Assembly: GCA_002686465.1 (NCBI GenBank)
Contig: NZCP01000035.1
Location: 1-8,281, forward strand
DNA length: 8,281 nucleotides
Reading direction: 5' to 3'
Origin: Candidatus Woesebacteria bacterium
Lineage (GTDB): Bacteria > Patescibacteriota > Microgenomatia > UBA8517 > UBA10165
Shown here: piece after piece, positions 1 through 4,873 of the stretch
How positions within the stretch are numbered: the first letter of the stretch is position 1
How the letters are laid out: the number at the start of each line of letters is the position of its first letter
Program-made: the position numbers and the translations under genes
Notes under the pieces: generated by a model
The model's input: only the letters and a program-made list of their open reading frames with translations
Told to the model about the DNA's origin: nothing
The model's database searches: none

Positions 1-519
1 TAATTGTTTGCCAGCCTCGAGCATAGCTGAATGTGTCATGCGTCGAATGGTGAACATTACTTCCCTTAAATTTCGACGAGCATCGATGGCAGCGTCGTCA
101 CTGATCCTTCGCACATCCTGCAGATTGACTCCAGCCTGCCGGCACCAAAGCAAAAGATCATTGAATCTTGGAATCGTAACATCTTCAGCCACGGCCACAG
201 CCACGCTTGCACCGCGTAGCATGCTCAACATTCCGTGCGAAAAACGTTTCCATTTTCGATGGAATATTAGCCAGTGATGATTGGATCTTTGGAATGGGGT
301 GTCCCCGGACGGTTCATCCCAAACCGTCCAATACATCTGACCTGTTTTGAGGTCAATCACGATCATATCGCTATTCCAGCGATACAAAACTTCGCAGATT
401 GGGCGGGTCACCTTGTCTTCGGTGGTGCCGTCCTTCTTCTTAACCTTTTGGTGATGCGTGATCCGCACAAACTCACCAACTTTGGCAAATTGCATCCTTG
501 CAATACGACGTCTAGTCAT
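1..519 (-). CDS. Hypothetical protein, 5' part only (3' end beyond window)
   Basis: The reading frame is open for 173 codons from an ATG at 519 to the window edge, with no stop. The start is supported by AAAGGA seven nt upstream and by an in-frame TGA at 525-523 that blocks extension. I do not recognise the family. The product is soluble-looking and basic, starting MTRRRIARMQFAKVGEF. A Lys/Asp/Glu-rich patch lies near residues 25-37, a Trp-rich middle (YRWNSD, MYWTVWDE, HHWLIFHRKWKRF) near residues 47-93, and a more helical C-terminal part with many Arg. There is no signal peptide, membrane segment or nucleotide-binding motif. The only cysteines seen are in PICEV and LLWCRQ, so it lacks the zinc knuckles of the two minus-strand genes at 1816-2526. 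It is divergent from dus and has its own promoter. That it is a real gene is well supported by the open frame, SD and promoter; its function is unknown. Confidence 0.75.
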   Translation of the reverse strand, partial: MTRRRIARMQFAKVGEFVRITHHQKVKKKDGTTEDKVTRPICEVLYRWNSDMIVIDLKTGQMYWTVWDEPSGDTPFQRSNHHWLIFHRKWKRFSHGMLSMLRGASVAVAVAEDVTIPRFNDLLLWCRQAGVNLQDVRRISDDAAIDARRNLREVMFTIRRMTHSAMLEAGKQL

Positions 520-546
520 GGTTCATTCCTTTCGTTCTGGAACCAT
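518..546 (-). promoter_or_regulatory. Hairpin around the SD/start codon with a 7-codon upstream ORF
   Basis: A perfect 7-bp inverted repeat (ATGGTTC at 518-524, GAACCAT at 540-546) flanks 15 nt that hold the SD AAAGGA (527-532). In the minus-strand mRNA the SD would sit in the loop and two bases of the gene's AUG in the stem. The upstream arm is itself an ATG that opens a 7-codon frame (MVPERKE) ending at TGA 525-523, three nt before the real start. This may tune initiation. It is inferred from sequence only. Confidence 0.35.
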
Positions 547-573
547 AATATTTTGTAAAAAGGACAAGAATCT

Positions 574-602
574 AAAATAGCTTTTTTTTGGCTCCTTGTC
601 AA
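574..602 (-). promoter_or_regulatory. Sigma70-type promoter for the gene ending at position 1
   Basis: On the minus strand a perfect -35 TTGACA (602-597) is followed after exactly 17 nt by TATTTT (579-574), which matches the -10 consensus at 4 of 6 positions. The predicted start near 567 gives a leader of about 48 nt that ends in the SD at 532-527. Confidence 0.65.
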
Positions 603-614
603 GGCTTGTCAGGG
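594..614. repeat. Small palindrome and tandem direct repeat over the -35 box
   Basis: CCTTG-T-CAAGG (594-604) is a perfect 11-bp palindrome that contains the minus-strand -35. CTTGTCAAGG (595-604) is followed immediately by CTTGTCAGGG (605-614), a 9/10 direct repeat. The position between two divergent promoters suits an operator, but no regulator is identified. Confidence 0.3.
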
Positions 615-615
615 T

Positions 616-647
616 TTGAGAATTAAGTTATTTTATCTTGATATGAT
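616..647 (+). promoter_or_regulatory. Candidate extended -10 promoter of dus (near-leaderless)
   Basis: TGATATGAT (639-647) is an extended -10: TG, one base, then TATGAT (5/6 to consensus). The only good -35 match, TTGAGA at 616-621, lies 20 nt upstream, which is long, so recognition may rest on the TG extension. The predicted start near 653-655 is about 5-7 nt before the dus ATG. Confidence 0.45.
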
Positions 648-659
648 TGTTTTAAAAAA

Positions 660-1607
660 ATGAAAAACTTTTGGGAAAAATTAAATAAACCAATTTTTTG
701 CTTGGCGCCGATGGCCGACGTGACCGACGCTGCTTTTCGAAAGATCATAGTTAAGTATAGTAAACCAGATATTGTGTTTACCGAGTTTGTCTCGTGTGAC
801 GGATTAAACTCGCCCGGTAAAGATAACTTGATGGTTGACTTAGAATTTTCAAAAAAAGAACGACCAATCGTCGCTCAGTTCTTTGGTTCGCGTCCAGAAA
901 ACTTTACTAAGTGTGCCAAGCTGGCGGTTAAGCTCGGCTTTGACGGGATCGACATAAACATGGGTTGCCCGATCAAAAAGATTGAGAAGCAAGGCGCTGG
1001 CTGTGACTTAATTCGTCATCCAAGGCTTGCTCAAGAAATTATCGCCGCCACCAAAGCCGGCGCAGGCAATTTGCCTGTTTCGGTCAAGACGCGCGTTGGT
1101 TACAACAGTGATGAGCTGGATACCTGGTTACCAACTTTGCTGGAAGCAAAACCGGCCGCCATTACAATTCATGCCCGAACTAAAAAGCAGATGTCCAAAG
1201 TTCCGGCTGAGTGGCATTTAATAAAAAAAGCGGTCAAAATTGCTAAAGGTTCGGGAGTTTTAATTTTGGGCAACGGAGATGTAAAAGATCTCGACGACGC
1301 AGCCCAGAAAGTTAAACAAACTGGATGCGATGGGGTCATGCTCGGACGAGCAATTTTTGGGAACCCCTGGTTGTTCGATAAAGATAAAAAAGAAGTTACT
1401 CGAGACGAAAAACTAAAGGTTATGGTCGAGCATACCAAGTTGTTTGAAAAACTTTTTAAAAACAAGAAAAACTTTGCGATTATGCGCAAGCACTATAAGG
1501 CTTATGTTGATGGATTCCCGGGAGCTAAGGCTTTGCGGATGAAGCTGATGGAAACGAAGAATGCGAGGGAGGTAGAGGAGATTGTGGCAGGCTTTCTTAG
1601 TCAGTAA
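660..1607 (+). CDS. dus: tRNA-dihydrouridine synthase (Dus family)
   Basis: An FMN-dependent enzyme that reduces specific uridines in the tRNA D-loop to dihydrouridine with NADPH, in the cytoplasm. The 315-aa protein has the family's order of motifs: LAPMADVTDAAFR at residues 15-27 (FMN-binding start of the TIM barrel), DINMGCP at 98-104 with the catalytic Cys103, VSVKTRVGY around Lys143, HART at 171-174, GNGDVKD at 204-210 and VMLGRAIFGNPW at 226-237 (phosphate-binding end of the barrel), then a helical tRNA-binding C-terminus. Length is normal for the family. ATG 660 is the only start possible: an in-frame TGA lies at 639-641 and no other start codon falls between. No SD precedes it; an extended -10 ends 12 nt before it. 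It stands alone, divergent from the orphan gene on its left and convergent with the minus-strand pair on its right. Which Dus subfamily (target uridine) it belongs to cannot be read from the sequence. Confidence 0.95.
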   Translation: MKNFWEKLNKPIFCLAPMADVTDAAFRKIIVKYSKPDIVFTEFVSCDGLNSPGKDNLMVDLEFSKKERPIVAQFFGSRPENFTKCAKLAVKLGFDGIDINMGCPIKKIEKQGAGCDLIRHPRLAQEIIAATKAGAGNLPVSVKTRVGYNSDELDTWLPTLLEAKPAAITIHARTKKQMSKVPAEWHLIKKAVKIAKGSGVLILGNGDVKDLDDAAQKVKQTGCDGVMLGRAIFGNPWLFDKDKKEVTRDEKLKVMVEHTKLFEKLFKNKKNFAIMRKHYKAYVDGFPGAKALRMKLMETKNAREVEEIVAGFLSQ

Positions 1608-1619
1608 GAGGCCAGTATT

Positions 1620-1745
1620 ATTTGTCATCCCGAGCGAAACGGAGTGAAGCCGAGGGATCTTCCCGCTTTAATCAGCTAGCCGGGCTGGAAGATCTCTCCA
1701 CTTCGTCCCTCAACTTCGTTCGGGACTTCGGTCGAGATGACAAAT
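1620..1745. repeat. 126-bp imperfect palindromic element (REP/MITE-like)
   Basis: A 10-bp perfect terminal inverted repeat, ATTTGTCATC (1620-1629) and GATGACAAAT (1736-1745), encloses an inner inverted repeat, GATCTTCC (1656-1663) and GGAAGATC (1687-1694). The arms are unequal: the right arm is about 15 nt longer and carries three ACTTCG units (1700, 1713, 1725), against GAGCGAA/GAGTGAA units (1632, 1642) on the left. From memory, GTCATCCCGAGCG-type repeats are dispersed in many bacterial genomes. It contains no gene. It starts 12 nt after the dus stop and could form a long RNA hairpin protecting the dus mRNA 3' end. Confidence 0.75.
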
Positions 1746-1746
1746 T

Positions 1747-1783
1747 AAAAAAAACAGCGCCACCCACGAGAAGAGGGTGACGC
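1747..1783 (-). terminator. Intrinsic terminator of the two-gene minus-strand operon
   Basis: On the minus strand GCGTCACCC (1783-1775) pairs with GGGTGGCGC (1765-1757), nine bp with one G-U pair and a 9-nt loop. It is followed by TG and eight Ts (1754-1747). It lies about 33 nt past the stop of the upstream gene (1816). Stem, loop and U-tract all fit a Rho-independent terminator. The U-tract abuts the palindromic element. Confidence 0.85.
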
Positions 1784-1815
1784 CAGTATTCAAGGTCGCA
1801 TTGTTGGAATTGCAG

Positions 1816-2193
1816 TCAGATTTTTTTATCCGACGTATGGATGAGACCAGTGAACACTGCAACAGCGGTAGCTATTGGAGCAAGTTGGCACGATATGAGC
1901 CGTTGATGTATCCAGTAGCCTTGGCTGTCTAATAGTCTGCGGCCGAAGTGTTCAAGGGGAAAGACGAAAAAATGTCCACAACCGCAGCGGGCGAGCATTA
2001 CTCCACAGTGTCTATTTCTTAGATTAAAGGCTCGTTTTAAACGATTGTTTTTTTTTCGGAAGCCCAATAGCTTACCTCGGCAAAGCCTTAATTCATCAAC
2101 CAACCGTTTTTTGCAGTGGATGCAGATTGGTCCGTCAGCTTGCGGCATAGATGGTTTGGGTTCGTAGCCCCAAGAATTTGGAGGTTTTTCCAT
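1816..2193 (-). CDS. Hypothetical small protein with zinc-knuckle-like cysteine pairs
   Basis: A 125-aa basic protein of no family I recognise. The N-terminus has GYEPKPSMP (residues 9-17) followed by C24-I-H-C27. A very basic stretch (RGKLLGFRKKNNRLKR, about 39-54) leads to a second pair, C70-G-C72-G-H-F-F. C24/C27 with C70/C72 could bind one zinc ion, and the basic linker suggests nucleic-acid contact; both are inference. The C-terminal ICHxx-free tail (about residues 90-125) is moderately hydrophobic but has no clear membrane helix. The start is supported by AAAGGA at 2206-2201, seven nt upstream, in a 10-nt context identical to that of the gene at 1-519. It lies 27 nt downstream of the minus-strand gene 2221-2526, presumably co-transcribed, and is followed by a strong terminator. 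The Pro-rich/CxxC module also occurs in that neighbour. Confidence 0.7.
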   Translation of the reverse strand: MEKPPNSWGYEPKPSMPQADGPICIHCKKRLVDELRLCRGKLLGFRKKNNRLKRAFNLRNRHCGVMLARCGCGHFFVFPLEHFGRRLLDSQGYWIHQRLISCQLAPIATAVAVFTGLIHTSDKKI

Positions 2194-2200
2194 TACAAAA

Positions 2201-2206
2201 TCCTTT
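2201..2206 (-). promoter_or_regulatory. Shine-Dalgarno site of the gene 1816-2193
   Basis: AAAGGA on the minus strand, spaced 7 nt from ATG 2193. The surrounding 10 nt (AACGAAAGGA, 2210-2201) is identical to 536-527 in front of the gene at 1-519, at the same spacing. Confidence 0.75.
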
Positions 2207-2220
2207 CGTTACAAAGTCAG

Positions 2221-2526
2221 TTATACTGAATCTTCAGGCCACTTACCTGCTGCCTTGATTGCCTCGACGTGATGTTGGGCAATATGCATCCAAAAATGAT
2301 TATGGCATTTTGGGCATCTAATGATAGCTCCTCCAACAGCTTTCTCTCTCGGAGCTGGTGGATTTGGGGTAAAGCCAACAACATAATTATGGAGACACCC
2401 ATGGGGCGCTTCCCATTCACATGCGAAACGTTCGGCCCAGCTAGGACAAGCTGCCCAGCACATGCTTCTGTCCATTCCGTCAGTTAGTTGAACTCCCCAA
2501 GCATGGAGAGTTTCGGTGTCAGTCAT
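2221..2526 (-). CDS. Hypothetical Cys/His/Trp-rich small protein, putative zinc ribbon
   Basis: A 101-aa protein starting MTDTETLHAWGVQL; I do not recognise the family. Its cysteines fall in two groups: C23-x3-C27, C36 and C44 in a Trp-rich first half (MCWAACPSWAERFACEWEAPHGCLH), and C71-P-K-C74-H-N-H-F-W-M-H in the second half, followed by more His (AQHH). This pattern fits a metal-binding fold. Residues 51-59, GFTPNPPAP, precede the CxxC just as GYEPKPSMP does in the downstream gene. I chose ATG 2526 over an in-frame GTG at 2541 because AAGGAG (2538-2533) lies six nt before the ATG and would fall inside the longer reading. It is the first gene of a two-gene operon, with its own consensus-like promoter facing away from ruvA. 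The function is unknown; a regulatory or nucleic-acid-binding role is a guess. Confidence 0.75.
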   Translation of the reverse strand: MTDTETLHAWGVQLTDGMDRSMCWAACPSWAERFACEWEAPHGCLHNYVVGFTPNPPAPREKAVGGAIIRCPKCHNHFWMHIAQHHVEAIKAAGKWPEDSV

Positions 2527-2532
2527 GAATCT

Positions 2533-2538
2533 CTCCTT
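2533..2538 (-). promoter_or_regulatory. Shine-Dalgarno site deciding the start at 2526
   Basis: AAGGAG on the minus strand, six nt before ATG 2526. It favours that start over the GTG at 2541, which has no SD. Confidence 0.75.
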
Positions 2539-2578
2539 CACGGCTTGAGTTAAATAAAGTCAAAGATCACGATTCGTT

Positions 2579-2607
2579 ATTATGTGCCAAATTTACTGAC
2601 TTGTCAA
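2579..2607 (-). promoter_or_regulatory. Sigma70 promoter of the two-gene orphan operon
   Basis: Minus strand: perfect -35 TTGACA (2607-2602), 17-nt spacer, -10 CATAAT (2584-2579), 5/6 to consensus. The predicted start near 2572 gives a leader of about 46 nt with a good SD. The -35 overlaps the -35 of the ruvA promoter on the other strand. Confidence 0.75.
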
Positions 2608-2629
2608 TCTGAATTTCAGATGCTAATTT
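2601..2629 (+). promoter_or_regulatory. Promoter of ruvA and the Mur ligase, placing ruvA as leaderless
   Basis: -35 TTGTCA (2601-2606, 5/6), spacer 17 nt, extended -10 TGCTAATTT (2621-2629). The -10 ends nine nt before the ruvA ATG at 2639, so transcription should begin about 0-3 nt before the start codon. No SD is present. Confidence 0.65.
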
Positions 2630-2638
2630 AAACAAGCT

Positions 2639-3238
2639 ATGATCGCCTTTCTACACGGAAAAATAGTTTCTGTCTCGCCGGTCGGAAAACGAGACAACAA
2701 CTTCGTTATTAACGTAAACGGAGTTGGTTATTTAGTGCAAACAACCGGAAAAATATTAGGTGGCCTAAAACTCGAAGACGAAGTTACTATACATACCCAC
2801 TTAGCCGTGCGCGAAGACGCTCAGGATCTGTACGGTTTTGACAGTCCCGAAGCCGTTACTTTTTTTAAAATGTTAATCGGCGTGCCGGGTATTGGACCAA
2901 AGTCTGCCCTCACTGTTTTAGAAGCGGCCGACTTGGAAGATATTCGTCATTCTGTCGCTGCCGACAACCCAGAGACTTTAGTTAAAGTTTCGGGTATGTC
3001 CAAACGCATGGCCGAAAAAGTTGTGGTTGGTTTACAAAGTAAGATTAAAGATTTTACCGTAAAAAATGTTTCCGGGGCAACCCCAGCAGCATCGGCCGAC
3101 ACAGAAGTGATCGAAGCCCTAGAAGCGCTTGGTTTTAAACCGGCCGACATTCGTGATTCATTAAAGAACATTGATTCTGAAGGCAAAGAAAGTGGGGAGA
3201 TAGTTAAAGAAGTTTTGAGGGGGATGGGGAATTCATGA
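2639..3238 (+). CDS. ruvA: Holliday junction DNA helicase subunit RuvA
   Basis: RuvA binds four-way DNA junctions as a tetramer and loads the RuvB motor for branch migration in recombinational repair. At 199 aa it matches the usual size (E. coli 203). Domain I is the OB-fold (about 1-65), with VNGVGYLV at 26-33 and the acidic pin Glu59-Asp60 in AVREDAQDLYGF. Domain II holds two helix-hairpin-helix motifs, GVPGIGPKSAL (81-91) and VSGMSKRMAEKVV (117-129). The second departs from the usual PGIGKK form. A flexible linker (about 137-152) leads to domain III (EALEALGFKPADI), the RuvB-contacting part. ATG 2639 is the only option, since an in-frame TAA lies at 2624-2626 with no other start codon between. 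ruvB and ruvC are not in the window. The stop overlaps the next gene's start (ATGA), so the pair is co-transcribed. Confidence 0.97.
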   Translation: MIAFLHGKIVSVSPVGKRDNNFVINVNGVGYLVQTTGKILGGLKLEDEVTIHTHLAVREDAQDLYGFDSPEAVTFFKMLIGVPGIGPKSALTVLEAADLEDIRHSVAADNPETLVKVSGMSKRMAEKVVVGLQSKIKDFTVKNVSGATPAASADTEVIEALEALGFKPADIRDSLKNIDSEGKESGEIVKEVLRGMGNS

Positions 3239-4551
3239 AAAAACTAATTAAAAAAATCTTAGGCAAGAAGATACTATCAGCCTATCACCTGACGCTAGCC
3301 TTGCTAGCGGCTTTTATCTATGGCCAGCCATCTCGTAAGCTTAAAGTAATTGGGATTACTGGGACCTCGGGTAAGTCTTCGACCTGTGAAATATTAGTTT
3401 CAATCCTAGAAGAAGCAGGGCTTAAGGTTGGTCTAGCTTCGACTGTACGGTTTCAGGTGGCCAACAAAAGCTGGATGAACGCCGAGAAGATGACCATGGT
3501 CGGCAGGTTTAAATTACAGAAGCTGCTCAGGCAAATGGTTTTAGCTGGATGTCAGTATGCACTTATAGAAGTAACTTCAGAGGGAATATTGCAGCATCGC
3601 CAAAGGGGGATTCAATTTGACTTAGCTTGTTTTACTAATCTATATCCTGAGCATATTGAGTCTCATGGTAGTTTTGATAAATACAAAAATACCAAACTTA
3701 AATTATTTAAAGGCTTAGCCAAAAGCGATAAGCGTCCTACGATTATAGTTGCTAACTTGGATGACAAGTACGCCGTCGAGTTTTTAGCTGCCGAGGCGGA
3801 TAAGAAAATTGGGTTTACCTTAAGCGATACCCCAAGCACGGGCTCTAGCGAACTCGAAGTTATAGCTGGGCGCGACGCGCGTAGCTATAAAGAGGGGATT
3901 TCTTTTAAAATAGATAGTTCAGAATTTAAAGCTAAGCTATTAGGTGAGCATAATGTCTATAATAGTTTATCTGCCATTGCTATGGCACAGTCTCTTGGTA
4001 TAGATTTTAAAGTAAGCCAGGCTGGATTAACAAAAATGAAAGGTTTGCCCGGACGGATAGAGTTTATCGAGACTGGACAGCCATTTAAAGTGATTGTTGA
4101 CTATGCTTTTGAGCCAAAAGCCATGCAAAAGCTTTACGATGTGGTTAAAGATTTAAAGTCCTTAAGATCAGGGAAAATAATTCAGGTTTTAGGTTCTACG
4201 GGAGGTGGACGAGATAAAAGTAGGAGAGAGGTATTAGGAAAAATGTCTGGTGAGTTTTGTGACTATGTTGTGGTAACTGACGAAGATCCTTATGATGAAG
4301 ACCCGGAAGTTATTATTGATAGTGTTATTGCTGGAGCTAAGCAGGCCGGAAAAGAATTAGACAAAGATTTGTTTAAAGAACTCGATCGCAGGGACGGTAT
4401 TGCTAAAGGTTTATTTTTGGCTAAACCTGGCGATATTGTTTTAGTTACTGGCAAGGGGAGTGAGCAAGCCATGGTCACAGCCAAAGGTAAGATAGGCTGG
4501 GATGATCGGAAAGTAGTGCGTGAAGAGTTAAAGAAGTTAAAGAAAATTTGA
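3235..4551 (+). CDS. murE: MurE-like Mur ligase lacking the usual N-terminal domain
   Basis: An ATP-dependent Mur ligase, probably adding an amino acid to a cell-wall precursor. It is closest in motifs to MurE (UDP-MurNAc-tripeptide synthetase), but the substrate is uncertain. In 438 aa it has the P-loop GITGTSGKS (40-48), EVTSEG (112-117), FTNLYPEHIESHG (133-145) with metal-type His140, the lysine position normally carbamylated (Lys154 in KYKNTKLKLF), NLDD (174-177), GEHNVYNSLSAIA (237-249), GLPGRIE (270-276), DYAFEP (289-294), GGGRDKSRR (323-331), EDPYDEDP (350-357), GKGSE (406-410) and WDDRKVVRE (422-430). The P-loop is at about residue 40, against about 110 in standard MurE, so the UDP-binding first domain is absent. 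In its place is a basic, hydrophobic segment (ILSAYHLTLALLAAFIYG, 13-30). Several signature residues differ (His to Phe292, GKGHE to GKGSE). It is translationally coupled to ruvA by ATGA, with G-rich SD-like sequence at 3217-3230. Confidence 0.85.
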   Translation: MKKLIKKILGKKILSAYHLTLALLAAFIYGQPSRKLKVIGITGTSGKSSTCEILVSILEEAGLKVGLASTVRFQVANKSWMNAEKMTMVGRFKLQKLLRQMVLAGCQYALIEVTSEGILQHRQRGIQFDLACFTNLYPEHIESHGSFDKYKNTKLKLFKGLAKSDKRPTIIVANLDDKYAVEFLAAEADKKIGFTLSDTPSTGSSELEVIAGRDARSYKEGISFKIDSSEFKAKLLGEHNVYNSLSAIAMAQSLGIDFKVSQAGLTKMKGLPGRIEFIETGQPFKVIVDYAFEPKAMQKLYDVVKDLKSLRSGKIIQVLGSTGGGRDKSRREVLGKMSGEFCDYVVVTDEDPYDEDPEVIIDSVIAGAKQAGKELDKDLFKELDRRDGIAKGLFLAKPGDIVLVTGKGSEQAMVTAKGKIGWDDRKVVREELKKLKKI

Positions 4552-4609
4552 CAACGACTATCTATAGCATTTGAACTTGCAGAAATTATGGAAAATTAGT
4601 ATTAGCAAA

Positions 4610-4618
4610 TGTGGATAA
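4610..4618 (-). promoter_or_regulatory. Perfect DnaA box
   Basis: The 9-mer reads TTATCCACA on the minus strand, identical to the classical DnaA-box consensus. It lies six bp upstream of the -35 of the promoter at 4625-4654. A weaker 7/9 match, TAGTCCACA, lies at 4695-4703 on the plus strand. Confidence 0.45.
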
Positions 4619-4624
4619 CTCTAA

Positions 4625-4654
4625 CAGACAAATCATATTAAATTATGATATACT
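4625..4654 (+). promoter_or_regulatory. Extended -10 promoter upstream of rpoB
   Basis: -35 CAGACA (4625-4630, 4/6), spacer 18 nt, -10 TATACT (4649-4654, 5/6) preceded by the TG extension (4646-4647). The predicted start is about 4661, giving a leader of about 330 nt to rpoB that passes through both hairpins. Confidence 0.6.
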
Positions 4655-4787
4655 ACTCTTTTACGCTAACTTAAGCAAAAAATTGGCTGCCGAGTAGTCC
4701 ACAAACAGCGAAAATAAGCCAATATTTGACAGTATTACCGTTTTCTGCTAAGTTTACTTTAGTTTTATAACTGCCCCTGCTACTAAG

Positions 4788-4816
4788 AAATCGCATTTGT
4801 GGGCGATTTTTATTTT
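4788..4816 (+). terminator. Terminator-like hairpin in the rpoB leader
   Basis: AAATCGC (4788-4794) and GCGATTT (4803-4809) form a 7-bp stem with an 8-nt loop, running into a T-rich tail (TTATTTT). The stem is modest in GC, so it could end a short RNA or act as an attenuator. The loop sequence TTTGTGG (4796-4802) is exactly complementary to CCACAAA at 4699-4705. Confidence 0.5.
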
Positions 4817-4873
4817 ATATACAAATTAGTGGGCTTCCTTGCTATCAAAATTTAGATTCAAAATTTTTACAGA

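Noticed and set aside
8..558. Plus-strand frames at 8-277 and 274-558
   Set aside because: They lie antisense to the 173-codon minus-strand frame, which has an SD and a promoter; the plus frames have neither and give low-complexity, non-protein-like translations.
2269..2487. Plus-strand 72-codon frame inside the minus-strand gene 2221-2526
   Set aside because: It has no SD or promoter. The minus-strand frame has a consensus promoter, SD and a patterned Cys/His content.
4548..4553. TTGACA overlapping the Mur ligase stop codon
   Set aside because: No -10-like hexamer lies 15-19 nt downstream.
4652..4698. 7-nt complement ACTACTC (4652-4658) and GAGTAGT (4692-4698)
   Set aside because: The first copy overlaps the -10 box and lies before the predicted start, so it would not be in the RNA. 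Several such 7-mers are expected by chance in this stretch.
4726..4754. Promoter with TTGACA (4726-4731), 17 nt, TAAGTT (4749-4754) with TG extension
   Set aside because: The -35 is perfect but the -10 matches at only 3 of 6 positions, and transcription would start only about 27 nt before the first hairpin. Possible, but too weak to list.
4845..4866. Direct repeat TCAAAATTT at 4845-4853 and 4858-4866
   Set aside because: AT-rich and short, with no further copies nearby; no structure or function follows from it.
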